From: an uncultured Halieaceae bacterium | GTDB taxonomy: Bacteria > Pseudomonadota > Gammaproteobacteria > Pseudomonadales > Halieaceae | Length of the DNA: 42,565 nucleotides | Direction of reading: 5' to 3' | Assembly: GCA_913056165.1 (NCBI GenBank) | Contig: CAJXMD010000016.1 | Location: forward strand, 1-42,565 | Shown: in pieces, positions 17,085-25,192 of the stretch | Layout: each line of letters opens with the position of its first letter | How positions within the stretch are numbered: position 1 is the stretch's first letter | Made by a program: the position numbers and the translations under genes | Notes under the pieces: generated by a model | Told to the model about the DNA's origin: nothing | What the model saw: only the letters and a program-made list of their open reading frames with translations | Databases searched by the model: none

Positions 17085-17852
17085 GTGACAGCAACGCTAC
17101 AGGGTCAGGTCGCTCTTATCACCGGTGCAGGCCAAGGAGTTGGACAAGGCATCGCTTTTTCGCTGGCCAAACGCGGCGCAAAAATTGTTGCCGTAGGTCG
17201 CACACTGAGCAAATGTGAAGCCACCATCGCAGAAATTCAAAAACGCTTTGACGGTGAGGGCCTCGCGATTGAAGCGGATATTGCAGACATTGCGGGTCTG
17301 GACAAGCTGGTTGCAGAGACGGTTGATCAATTTGGGCGTTTGGATATTTTGGTGAATAACGCTGTATCCGCCCAAATTGCCAGTCTGATGGACGCTTCTA
17401 TCGATAAGTTCGAAGAGGGCCTGCGGGTGGGACCCATTGCCACCCTTCGCCTAATGCAACTTGCGCAGCCGCATTTGGTCAACGCGGGTGGCGGCTCCAT
17501 CATTAACCTAGCAAGCTCTGCGGCCAGGCGCTGGGACAGCAGCAACTATGGTGTTTACGCAGCTGAAAAAGAGGCCATTCGAGCCCTCTCCAGAGCGGCA
17601 GCTAACGAATGGGGCCCGCTTGGTATCAGGACCAATACCATCCTGCCTCTTGCCCAATCCCCCGCACTGGAAGCTTGGGCGACCTATCGACCCGAGGAAG
17701 CCGCGGCCTTTGTAAAGACCGTGCCCATGCAACGTGTCGGTGATTGTGAGCAGGACATTGGCGAGTTTGTGGCGGTGCTGTGCAGCCCAGAATCCGGCTA
17801 CGTCAACGGTCAATCCATCGCGATTGATGGCGGTCAGGTCAATCTCGATTAG
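17085..17852 (+). CDS. SDR family oxidoreductase
   Basis: A 255-residue classical SDR starting at GTG 17085 with GGGAG six bases upstream. It has the cofactor motif TGAGQGVGQGIA, VAVGRT at the end of beta-2 (Arg suggests NADPH), a modified NNAV in place of NNAG, Ser in NLASSAA and the YAAEK active-site Tyr/Lys. The C-terminal VNGQSIAIDGGQ is typical. Third gene of the ligase operon, so it probably acts on the CoA ester or alcohol produced there. The substrate is unknown; it ends two bases before the convergent SDR. Confidence 0.87.
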   Translation: MTATLQGQVALITGAGQGVGQGIAFSLAKRGAKIVAVGRTLSKCEATIAEIQKRFDGEGLAIEADIADIAGLDKLVAETVDQFGRLDILVNNAVSAQIASLMDASIDKFEEGLRVGPIATLRLMQLAQPHLVNAGGGSIINLASSAARRWDSSNYGVYAAEKEAIRALSRAAANEWGPLGIRTNTILPLAQSPALEAWATYRPEEAAAFVKTVPMQRVGDCEQDIGEFVAVLCSPESGYVNGQSIAIDGGQVNLD

Positions 17853-17854
17853 CG

Positions 17855-18613
17855 CTACTTTACGGCAGAGCCGCCATCGACGCTGAGAAGCTGGCCAGTA
17901 ATAAAAGATGCCCTGTCGGAGGCAAGGAAGGACACCGCCTCGGCAATCTCTTCAGGCTCTCCCAGTCGACGCATGAGAGCCGCTTGCTTCAGGCCCTCGG
18001 CAATCTTTGGTTGCTCTTCGAAATACCGCTCGACACCCGGCGTCCGTATTACCCCGGGAGATACCGCATTGATACGAATGCCCTTGTGCCCGTACTCGGC
18101 CGCGCTACTTTTGGTCAACAGGTTGACGCCACTCTTGGCGGCAGCATAGGCGGTGTTGTAGGGCTGGCCCCGGAGGGAGGCATTGGAGGAAATGTTCACG
18201 ATGCTTCCTCCACCCATCGTCAGCATCGCTTCAATCTCATATTTCATACACAAAAAGGTATTTGTGAGGCAGAGCTCAAGGGTTTGATCGAACACTTCCC
18301 GTGAGAACTCGTGGATAGGCCCCGAGCCCCGACTCACTGCCGCGCTGTTGCAGGCGATATCAAGACCACCGAAGGTCTCAAGCGCGCAGCCAACCATTGC
18401 CTTTACCCGGGACTCATCGCTGACATCGGCCAAAAAGACCTCTGCCACGCCACCCGCCTCCGTGATCGAACTCGCCGTCTCAAGGGCAGACTGCTCATTG
18501 AGATCCACAACCAGCACCCGCGCACCTTCGCGAGCAAACTTCTGCGCTATTGCCCTACCGATACCAACCCCCGCCCCGGTCACAAGCGCGGATTTTCCTG
18601 CCAGTTCAGTCAT
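17855..18613 (-). CDS. SDR family oxidoreductase
   Basis: A 252-residue SDR. TGAGVGIGRAIA and VVDLNE (Asp at the end of beta-2, favouring NAD) form the nucleotide site. NNAG is replaced by NSAA. NISSNASLRGQPYNTAYAAAK supplies Ser, Tyr and Lys, and FITGQLLSVDGGSA closes the fold. NAD-dependent alcohol oxidation on a steroid or CoA intermediate is likely, but the position is not specified. It is a single minus-strand gene, convergent with the preceding SDR (two-base gap) and divergent from the next across 139 bp. Confidence 0.87.
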   Translation of the reverse strand: MTELAGKSALVTGAGVGIGRAIAQKFAREGARVLVVDLNEQSALETASSITEAGGVAEVFLADVSDESRVKAMVGCALETFGGLDIACNSAAVSRGSGPIHEFSREVFDQTLELCLTNTFLCMKYEIEAMLTMGGGSIVNISSNASLRGQPYNTAYAAAKSGVNLLTKSSAAEYGHKGIRINAVSPGVIRTPGVERYFEEQPKIAEGLKQAALMRRLGEPEEIAEAVSFLASDRASFITGQLLSVDGGSAVK

Positions 18614-18717
18614 TGCGTTTATCCATCGTCAATTCAGACTACTCCTGTGTGGCAACAAGTATTCCCTGATTCGTCGCTTCGTTCTATCGTGAACTTCGGG
18701 TCGCCGCCCGCCAAACG

Positions 18718-18726
18718 GACTATGAC
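18718..18726 (+). promoter_or_regulatory. Shared 9-mer GACTATGAC, copy 3
   Basis: Third exact copy of GACTATGAC, 27 bases before the ATG of the plus-strand SDR at 18753, in the divergent gap between two SDR genes. Same orientation relative to the plus-strand gene as the other copies. It is closer to the start codon than the others, which would fit a -10-like or repressor position. Inference only. Confidence 0.3.
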
Positions 18727-18752
18727 AGATCCACCGCTAGGAATCGTTAGAG

Positions 18753-19553
18753 ATGATTACTGAAGCCTTTAGCCTGAAAGGAAAAACCGCCCTCGTCACG
18801 GGCGCTGGAAAAGGAATCGGCGCTCGGATTGCAACGGCATTCGCTGAAATGGGTGCAAACGTCATTTTGGTGGCGCGAACCCAGTCCGACATCGACCGAG
18901 TGGCCGAGGAAGTCAGGGACTTTGGTGTAACAGCCACTGCCCTCGCCTGTGACATCACCAGCGATGACAGCGTTGCAAACATGTTCACTCAAGTCGAGGC
19001 GGCAACAGCTTCTCTCGACATACTGGTCAACAATGCCGGTGCCGCCGGTCGCGGGTACGGCTCGCTGGAGCAGGTTGACAAGACCGCCTTCACCGATACG
19101 GTCGACATCAACTTGACCGCCGCCTACCACCTCATTCATTTGGCGCTTCCGCTGCTCAAGAAAGCGCCAAACGCCGCGATTGTTAACGTATCGTCAGCGA
19201 TGAGCTGGATGGTTGACAAAAACTTTGCCGCCTACGCGGCAGCGAAAGCCGGTCTAGATCAAATGACACGAATACTGGCCTATGAATTGGCACCTGCCAT
19301 CAGGGTAAATGGCATTGCCCCCGGAGCTATCGAAACCCCCGCAACGGCTTTTATCACAAGCAATGAAAAGCGCCTTACTGAGACCGAGCGATGGATCCCT
19401 CAAGGCCGCTTAGGCCAACCGCTCGATATCGCCCTGGCTGCCCTCTACCTCGCTTCTCCCGCATCAGGATTCGTCAGCGGCAAGATTCTCGAGGTCGATG
19501 GCGGTATGGCCGCGCTTCCGGGAAGCGCAATCCAGGCCCGGTTAAAAAGCTGA
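18753..19553 (+). CDS. SDR family oxidoreductase
   Basis: A 266-residue SDR with TGAGKGIGARIA, VARTQSD (Arg after beta-2, NADPH-leaning), NNAGAAGRGYG, VSSAMSWMVDKNFAAYAAAK and FVSGKILEVDGGMA. The catalytic Ser, Tyr and Lys are all present. The short stretch between the Ser and Tyr includes MVDKNF, differing from the surrounding SDRs. First gene of a four-gene plus-strand run (this SDR, the HsdA-like SDR, membrane protein, DUF3604). The ribosome site is weak (TAGGAA about 12 bases upstream). The likely role is a steroid or CoA-ester hydroxyl/ketone step; no specific match recognised. Confidence 0.87.
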   Translation: MITEAFSLKGKTALVTGAGKGIGARIATAFAEMGANVILVARTQSDIDRVAEEVRDFGVTATALACDITSDDSVANMFTQVEAATASLDILVNNAGAAGRGYGSLEQVDKTAFTDTVDINLTAAYHLIHLALPLLKKAPNAAIVNVSSAMSWMVDKNFAAYAAAKAGLDQMTRILAYELAPAIRVNGIAPGAIETPATAFITSNEKRLTETERWIPQGRLGQPLDIALAALYLASPASGFVSGKILEVDGGMAALPGSAIQARLKS

Positions 19554-19592
19554 CCTTACGACCCATCATTCAAAAATCGAGGAGGTGACCTT

Positions 19593-20351
19593 GTGGCTAC
19601 CTATGTACTGACGGGAGGCGCGACCGGAATCGGCGCTGCTACCAAGCACAAATTACAAACCGCGAACCATACGGTGATCACAGTCGACATCAAGGAGGCG
19701 GACTACGTAGCGGACTTGGGAGATCCAACGGCGCGTGCCCGGGTCATCGACGCCATCAAACGGGACCACCCTTCTCTCGATGGGATTATTACCTGTGCTG
19801 GAGTTGCCTCGCATATTCCCGATCCTGGAAAAGTCCTGGCCATCAATTTTTTTGGCTCCCAAGCATTGATAGCCGGGCTCGTGGACTCGATTAGCGCTGG
19901 CGGCCGAATCGTCGCCATTAGTTCCAATTCAGCGCCTATGTGTACCAACGAAAATCTCGTGCAGGCCATGCTCTCTTTGGACGAGGCCGCGTCCTTGGCG
20001 TTGGCGGCAACCAGCGATGGTCATGAATGTTATGCGGGGAGTAAGCAAGCGATCGCACGCTGGATGCGCTTGAAGGCGCCGGAATATGCCAAGCGAGGCA
20101 TTGCTTTTAACGCCATCGCACCCGGTTATATCGAAACCCCTATGACCGCCGCAGTCGCTGACGACGCGACCTATGGAGATGCCATCAGGGAATTTGTGGC
20201 CTCCATTCCTATTGGTCGTCCGGGGCAACCAGAGGACATCGCCAATTTGATCGCCTTTCTACTCTCCCCCGAGGCCGCCTTTATTGCGGGCTCGCTCATC
20301 TACTGCGATGGTGCACACGACGCCATGATGAGACCAGAAGGCTTATTTTAA
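19593..20351 (+). CDS. hsdA: 3-alpha-hydroxysteroid dehydrogenase-like SDR (HsdA type)
   Basis: A 252-residue SDR starting at GTG 19593 with GGAGG eight bases upstream. It resembles Comamonas 3-alpha-HSD/carbonyl reductase along its length: the start with TGGATGIGAAT, the VADLGDP stretch, the long segment before the active Tyr (Tyr147 and Lys151 in YAGSK), LNAIAPG.IETPM-like text and the distinctive C-terminus AMMRPEGLF (Comamonas: AVMRPTQF). Predicted reaction: NAD(P)-linked interconversion of 3-alpha-hydroxy and 3-keto steroids. That fits with the 5-alpha-reductase and bile-salt-like substrates. The stop overlaps the next gene's ATG by one base (TAATG). Confidence 0.87.
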   Translation: MATYVLTGGATGIGAATKHKLQTANHTVITVDIKEADYVADLGDPTARARVIDAIKRDHPSLDGIITCAGVASHIPDPGKVLAINFFGSQALIAGLVDSISAGGRIVAISSNSAPMCTNENLVQAMLSLDEAASLALAATSDGHECYAGSKQAIARWMRLKAPEYAKRGIAFNAIAPGYIETPMTAAVADDATYGDAIREFVASIPIGRPGQPEDIANLIAFLLSPEAAFIAGSLIYCDGAHDAMMRPEGLF

Positions 20352-20890
20352 TGAGCAGCACGCGCTGGTCCGTACACCTTAAGCGCGAAGCTCTCATCAA
20401 TGGGGTGACCAATGCCCTCGCCAATGGCGGCATCGCCTGGCTGTTATTCAAAGACAAAGCCGTCATCCATGCCTGGCAGGGCGCGTCAACCTTCGGCGTT
20501 GACCTTCTGGCCACCGCAGCCATCCTCTCCCTGATCCTTGCGGCTATTCTCCAGCCACTGCAGCGCAGGGCGCTCTTGAAAAATACCGATCTCTTGATCG
20601 GCGCGCGCGGGAATCCAAAAAGCCTGATCACATGGGATCGAGGCCACTTTCCCTTCAGGCCCTGGCTAAACACCTTCGCGTACTACCCCCTGACTGGACT
20701 GCTGGCAGCCACGCTCACTCTCGGGGTTCTGTCAGCCTTCGGTGTAGAGAATTTTTCCGCGCTTGAATACAGCCTCTTCAAAGGCGCCTGGACCGGGGTT
20801 TGGGCTGCGCTGTTAACCCGACAAATCATTAAGGGATGTGCGGCTGGTATGATTAACGAACAACGAATAGAGGAGCTAGACAGGTCATGA
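20351..20890 (+). CDS. Small integral membrane protein, unknown function
   Basis: A 179-residue protein that I do not recognise. Four hydrophobic segments are visible, near residues 15-33, 49-70, 106-131 and 140-161, with a basic loop (PLQRRALLKNTDLL) and a cytosolic-looking stretch between helices two and three containing GNPKSLITWDRGHFPFRPW. It is translationally coupled on both sides: its ATG overlaps the HsdA-like stop (TAATG) and its stop overlaps the DUF3604 start (ATGA). The tight coupling to an exported DUF3604 protein suggests a membrane partner or transport role, which is inference only. Confidence 0.75.
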   Translation: MSSTRWSVHLKREALINGVTNALANGGIAWLLFKDKAVIHAWQGASTFGVDLLATAAILSLILAAILQPLQRRALLKNTDLLIGARGNPKSLITWDRGHFPFRPWLNTFAYYPLTGLLAATLTLGVLSAFGVENFSALEYSLFKGAWTGVWAALLTRQIIKGCAAGMINEQRIEELDRS

Positions 20891-22902
20891 GTCGAACTCT
20901 TTTTCTTGTTAATCGGCCCATCTTGTTCTGGCTCTGGCTCATTTCCTTAGGTGCCATCGAGTCAACCAGCGCATTCGCCAACGAAGACCCCATTCCCTGC
21001 CGCCACTTTAGTCACCAGCGATTACCGTTTTTTGGGGATCTGCACATCCACACCCGCTACTCCTTCGACTCGTTTCTGTCGAACCAAAAGAATACCCCTG
21101 ATGGTGCCTATCGCTATGCCAAAGGGCACCCCATCACGCTCCCCGGGCCCACCGGCGAGCAAACAGTCACCGCTCGAATCGATCGTCCAATCGACTTTGC
21201 CGCCGTAACCGATCATGGCCAATTCCTCGGAGAGGTCGCTCTCTGTGACAGTGACCCCTGGACCCTCGCGTGGTGGCATCCCACTTGCCTCATGTCGCGA
21301 ACCGAAAATCTTTGGGTGCAGCTCTACGCCGCGTCGCAATGGACTCTCTCAGGCGGCATGGATGGCGAGGCACCCGAACGGTCGATGATTTGCTCGATGG
21401 GCGACTGTCAGGCGGCGGCAATCAATATCTGGGAGGACATTCAGCGCGCTGCCCACGAACACAACGATACAACTGACGATTGTCAGTTCACTACTTTTGT
21501 TGGCTATGAGTACACCCAGGGAGAACGCGGGGCCAACCTGCATCGCAACGTTATTTTCAAAGATACAGCGGTGACCCAGCTGCCGGTCTCGGTATTTGAC
21601 ACCAACAATCAGGTCTCTGAACTCTGGCGTCAATTGAGGAAACAATGCCTTGAATCTAATACGGGCTGCGATGTGCTGGCCATTCCGCACAACAGCAATC
21701 TCGGGGGTGGCTATATGTTCCCCGATCCCGCCTCCGAAGAGGAGCTGATAAACCGGCGGCAGCTTGAGCCTTTGGTCGAGCTTGTTCAACACAAAGGCGC
21801 TTCCGAGTGCCGCTTTGACCGTCTCCTGCAGCTCGGTGTAGCAACCGAAGATGAGCTATGCGATTTTGAACAGATACCTTCCGACAACTTGCATATGCTG
21901 GGCTCGGTCGAGGGCAAAATGCGCTCTACCCAGGGCCAAGCGGTGAGCATTGACAGTTTTCACCCCCGGAACATGATGCGCAATGTACTCAAAGACGGGC
22001 TCGCCCTGGAAAAGAGTCTGGGTATGAATCCATTTATGCCGGGGTTCATTGGCAGTACCGACACACATACCGCTACCGCAGGTGGCGCCCAAGAACAGGA
22101 CTACGTTGGGCACCTAGGTTCTCGGGACAGCGGCTTTCGTAACATTCAGGATCATTTTGTTTCTAACCCGGGAGGACTCGCGGTGGTCTGGGCCGAGCAA
22201 AATCGGCGGGGTGATATTTTTGATGCGATGCGACGCCGAGAAGCCTATGCGACATCAGGCACCCGCCCTATTGTGCGCTTCTTTGCAGGTGACTATGCGG
22301 ATGACCTCTGCCAACAACCCGATGCGATCGAGCTGGCGTATCGCAACGGGGTACCCATGGGCGGCGTACTGCCGGGGATAGACGCACAACCCGGCCCCAA
22401 ATTTTTTGTCTCTGCACAGCAAGACCCGGGGACCGACACCTTCCCGGGAACGCCGCTGGAACGAATTCAAATCATCAAGGGCTGGATCGATGATAGCGGC
22501 ACCACCCACGAAAAAGTGTTTGATGTGGCCGGACAAGCCGTCTCTGGCTTGGGGGTGGACCCGCTGTCCTGCGAAGTCACTGCGAAGGGAGCAAGTGCGC
22601 TGTGCACGGTGTGGACTGATCCCGAATATGCCGAGACCGAGAGCGCATTCTATTATGCGCGGGTTCTTGAGAATCCAAGTTGCCGTTGGAGCACACGCCA
22701 ATGCCAAGCTATCGGGGTCAACCCATTAGCCAACAACTGCAGCGACCAACTTCTGGCGGCGAGACAATACGCCGAAGAGCTCGGCGCCTCGCCCGAGGCA
22801 TTCGACAACTGCTGTAAGTCAGCCGCCACCGAGCCTTTTTACTCTCCGGTGATTCGCGAGCGTGCCTGGACGTCACCTATTTGGCTTCAGCCGCCGCCTT
22901 AG
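20887..22902 (+). CDS. DUF3604 protein, exported PHP-like metallo-hydrolase
   Basis: A 671-residue protein with an N-terminal signal peptide (hydrophobic residues 8-28, likely cut after SAFA, about residue 32). DUF3604 motifs resemble a PHP metal site: GDLHIHT (His53, His55), AVTDH (Asp109, His110), AIPHNSN (His268), GSTDTHT (Asp392, His394) and the hallmark RREAYATSG near residue 450. Several cysteines (at least ten) suggest disulfides in the periplasm. The family has no settled function; phosphoester or related hydrolysis is the structural guess. Coupled by ATGA to the membrane protein. Its 3-prime end overlaps the convergent SDR by 26 bp. A second family member lies at 31009-32925. Confidence 0.88.
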   Translation: MSRTLFLVNRPILFWLWLISLGAIESTSAFANEDPIPCRHFSHQRLPFFGDLHIHTRYSFDSFLSNQKNTPDGAYRYAKGHPITLPGPTGEQTVTARIDRPIDFAAVTDHGQFLGEVALCDSDPWTLAWWHPTCLMSRTENLWVQLYAASQWTLSGGMDGEAPERSMICSMGDCQAAAINIWEDIQRAAHEHNDTTDDCQFTTFVGYEYTQGERGANLHRNVIFKDTAVTQLPVSVFDTNNQVSELWRQLRKQCLESNTGCDVLAIPHNSNLGGGYMFPDPASEEELINRRQLEPLVELVQHKGASECRFDRLLQLGVATEDELCDFEQIPSDNLHMLGSVEGKMRSTQGQAVSIDSFHPRNMMRNVLKDGLALEKSLGMNPFMPGFIGSTDTHTATAGGAQEQDYVGHLGSRDSGFRNIQDHFVSNPGGLAVVWAEQNRRGDIFDAMRRREAYATSGTRPIVRFFAGDYADDLCQQPDAIELAYRNGVPMGGVLPGIDAQPGPKFFVSAQQDPGTDTFPGTPLERIQIIKGWIDDSGTTHEKVFDVAGQAVSGLGVDPLSCEVTAKGASALCTVWTDPEYAETESAFYYARVLENPSCRWSTRQCQAIGVNPLANNCSDQLLAARQYAEELGASPEAFDNCCKSAATEPFYSPVIRERAWTSPIWLQPPP

Positions 22903-23653
22903 CAAGATGGAGAAAAACCGGCACTTCACCGCCGCCGTCTACTTCAAGGGTTGCGCCCGAGATATAGCTCGCATATTGGCTATTAAGTAGTAACACCGCA
23001 TTCGCGATGTCCTCGGGGTCCGCCATTCGCTGCAGTGGCAACATCTCGGCAACGCGCTGGAACCCCTCGGCACCGCCATAGTGTTCAACGCCCGCATCGT
23101 TGTGGACGAGACCCACGATAATGGCATTGACCCGGATTTCTGGCCCCCACTCCATTGCCAGGGATTTGGTGCTGCTCAAAAGGCCAGCTTTCGCAGCGCC
23201 ATAAGCCGCCGTACCGGGCGACGGACGGGCGCCACTGACACTCGCTATATTCACGATGGAACCGGGGACATCACCCTTAGCCAGGGCGGCGTATGCCTGC
23301 TGCGCCAACACCAGTGGTGCGGTCAAATTTAGCGCGATGATTTTTTCTGTTAAACGGGGGCTGGCTGTAGCAGCGTCGACCGGCGGCGACCCCCCGGCAT
23401 TGTTAATTAATACATCGAGGGTGCCATACTGATCGATAACAAAATCGACTAACCCTTGTGACTGCTCAGGATCTCGAAGATCACAGGCGTAGAACACCGC
23501 CTCGCGACCCTCAGACGCAATCGGCTCAGACGGTGTCGTGCGACCACATGCTACGACCTGTGCACCCTCGCGAAGGAAGGCGCCACAAATGGCTCTGCCG
23601 ATGTGCCCGGCTCCGCCCGTGACTACCACCACCGAACCCTGATGCTCTCCCAT
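22877..23653 (-). CDS. SDR family oxidoreductase
   Basis: A 258-residue SDR with TGGAGHIGRAIC, VACGRT (Arg after beta-2), NNAGGSPP, NIASVSGARPSPGTAAYGAAK and YISGATLEVDGGGEV followed by a 20-residue tail. The active-site Ser, Tyr and Lys are present. The PG..AYGAAK and AIIVGLVHNDAG segments recall actinobacterial SDRs of steroid/CoA-ester metabolism, but no precise assignment is possible. A strong GGGAGG precedes ATG 23653. Single gene, divergent from the MaoC gene, convergent with and overlapping the DUF3604 gene. Confidence 0.87.
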   Translation of the reverse strand: MGEHQGSVVVVTGGAGHIGRAICGAFLREGAQVVACGRTTPSEPIASEGREAVFYACDLRDPEQSQGLVDFVIDQYGTLDVLINNAGGSPPVDAATASPRLTEKIIALNLTAPLVLAQQAYAALAKGDVPGSIVNIASVSGARPSPGTAAYGAAKAGLLSSTKSLAMEWGPEIRVNAIIVGLVHNDAGVEHYGGAEGFQRVAEMLPLQRMADPEDIANAVLLLNSQYASYISGATLEVDGGGEVPVFLHLAKAAAEAK

Positions 23654-23767
23654 ATATCCTCCCGATCATTCTGTATCACCGTCTCAAACGAGACAGAAGA
23701 TCTCATCGTCTGAATCAGTGATGGCCCGACGACGCCAAATGGGAGAATATCATCCTTCGACGCGATC

Positions 23768-23786
23768 CCTGCGCCGAAAGCGCAGG
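23768..23786. promoter_or_regulatory. Perfect 7-bp inverted repeat in the SDR-MaoC divergent gap
   Basis: CCTGCGC, five-base loop CGAAA, then GCGCAGG. A second pair, GTCTC-AAAC-GAGAC, lies at 23681-23694 in the same gap. Either could be an operator, or the first a 5-prime leader hairpin of the MaoC gene, which starts 42 bases later. There is no following T-run. Confidence 0.35.
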
Positions 23787-23827
23787 CATTAACCAACAGA
23801 CTGACCCAAGATAAAGAGGATCACTGC

Positions 23828-24286
23828 ATGACAGCTACCGTCGTTGCCCACCCCAGCGATCTTATGGCCATGACCGGGACGGTCCTGGGCCCCACCGACT
23901 GGCTACGCATCAACCAGGAGCGTATTGACCAATTTGCTGACGCTACCGGCGACCATCAGTGGATTCACGTGGATCCAGTCAAGGCCGCAGATGGGCCCTT
24001 TGGTGCAACCATCGCACATGGCTATCTGACGCTGTCGCTGGCCAACTGTTTTCTCCCCGATTTAATTCAGGTTGATAACGTATCCATGGGGGTGAATTAC
24101 GGCACCGAGAAAACTCGCTTTCCCTCGCCGGTCACAGTCGGGAGCAACATCCGCGCCACCGGCGAAATCATGGCCGTTGAAGAAAATAAGGGCGGCTACA
24201 AAGCCACTATTCGCGTCACCATTACCGCGGAGGGAGCGGATCGCCCCGCGTGCATCGTGGACACGATTTCCATCTTTTATCCCTAG
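23828..24286 (+). CDS. MaoC-like (R)-enoyl-CoA hydratase
   Basis: A 152-residue single hot-dog protein. INQERIDQFADATGDHQWIHVDPVKA gives the hydratase-2 catalytic Asp and His (D...H in ATGDHQWIHVD), followed by the expected FGATIAHGYLTLSL. It hydrates trans-2-enoyl-CoA to (R)-3-hydroxyacyl-CoA; the NodN-like subset often works with SDRs. Preceded by AAAGAGGA. A lone plus-strand gene between a divergent SDR and a convergent amidohydrolase. A role in side-chain or ring-derived CoA ester oxidation is plausible; the substrate is not visible. Confidence 0.9.
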   Translation: MTATVVAHPSDLMAMTGTVLGPTDWLRINQERIDQFADATGDHQWIHVDPVKAADGPFGATIAHGYLTLSLANCFLPDLIQVDNVSMGVNYGTEKTRFPSPVTVGSNIRATGEIMAVEENKGGYKATIRVTITAEGADRPACIVDTISIFYP

Positions 24287-24300
24287 AGTGCTTTCAAGCG

Positions 24301-25170
24301 CTAAACCTTGAAAACGCGCTTGGCATTCTCCCTGAGGAACTTGGGCCAGACCTCATCCTTGAACGGCACGTTGGGCATGTCGCCAAAAATGCGCTCAAGG
24401 CTGAGTCCCATGGGAAAGTAGCCCGCATACATAATCTTGTCGGCGCCGCGGGTATTCGCGAAGTTGATGATGTCTTTGGGATAATGCTTGGGCGCAAACG
24501 CACTGGTCATGTAAAACAGATTTTCGTATTTGAGCATCAGCTTCCAGGCTAGATCGGTCCAGGGCTCGGCACCGTGTTTCATCACCACTTTGAGCTCGGG
24601 AAAGAACCAACAGATCTCATCGAGGTGCTCGACCTTTTGAGGCTCCATGGGAATTCGCGGCCCCGGCACGCCGACACAGGGACAAAAGGGAATATCTAGA
24701 TCAATACAGGTCACAAAAATGGGGTACCATTTTTTGTCCGCCAACGATACCTGAGGACATAGGCCGGCAGGAAAAGCATTCACCGACTTAATATCGTACT
24801 CCTCTTTCAGCCGTCGAATTTTTCTGACCTCCTCCATGCCGTTATTGGGGTTGCAATCATAGGACGCAAAAAATCGATCCGGATGATTCTTCACCGCTTC
24901 GTTCTGCGTTTGATACTGGCCCTCGTCTACGCCCAGCATCGCTTTTTCAATGTTGAACTCGTCCATTTTGTCCAAGGTGTAGGCGATATAGTCATCCCGC
25001 TTTCCCACTTTCGGCAGATCTTTAAACATGTACTGGGCCGGCATTTTGAACATTTGGCGGCTCTGCTCGTCCATCAGCAAAGGACGGATAAAATCGTAAA
25101 AATTCGATGTGTCGTCATTCGGCACCGCCAGCATTAGATCAATAATTGGCACATCGGTTGGCATTGGCAT
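24301..25170 (-). CDS. Amidohydrolase-2 family protein lacking the canonical HxH metal motif
   Basis: A 289-residue TIM-barrel protein. ATG 25170 is chosen over 25212 because GAGGAA lies about seven bases before it and the longer form runs into the GMC gene. The family normally opens with DxHxH; here the strand reads IIDLMLAVP with no His. The C-terminal GSD motif is replaced by YAGYFP. Only His in MKHGAEPW is kept. It may be metal-free, use other ligands, or be a non-catalytic member. It follows the GMC gene by 22 bases, so the two are cotranscribed. Function unknown; decarboxylases and hydrolases occur in the family. Confidence 0.75.
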   Translation of the reverse strand: MPMPTDVPIIDLMLAVPNDDTSNFYDFIRPLLMDEQSRQMFKMPAQYMFKDLPKVGKRDDYIAYTLDKMDEFNIEKAMLGVDEGQYQTQNEAVKNHPDRFFASYDCNPNNGMEEVRKIRRLKEEYDIKSVNAFPAGLCPQVSLADKKWYPIFVTCIDLDIPFCPCVGVPGPRIPMEPQKVEHLDEICWFFPELKVVMKHGAEPWTDLAWKLMLKYENLFYMTSAFAPKHYPKDIINFANTRGADKIMYAGYFPMGLSLERIFGDMPNVPFKDEVWPKFLRENAKRVFKV

Positions 25171-25192
25171 AAAGCGTTCCTCGTAAGTGTTT

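Noticed and set aside
24287-24300. Terminator between the MaoC gene and the amidohydrolase
   Set aside because: The small AGTGCTT/AAGCGCT hairpin overlaps the coding ends, has a two-base loop and no T-run.
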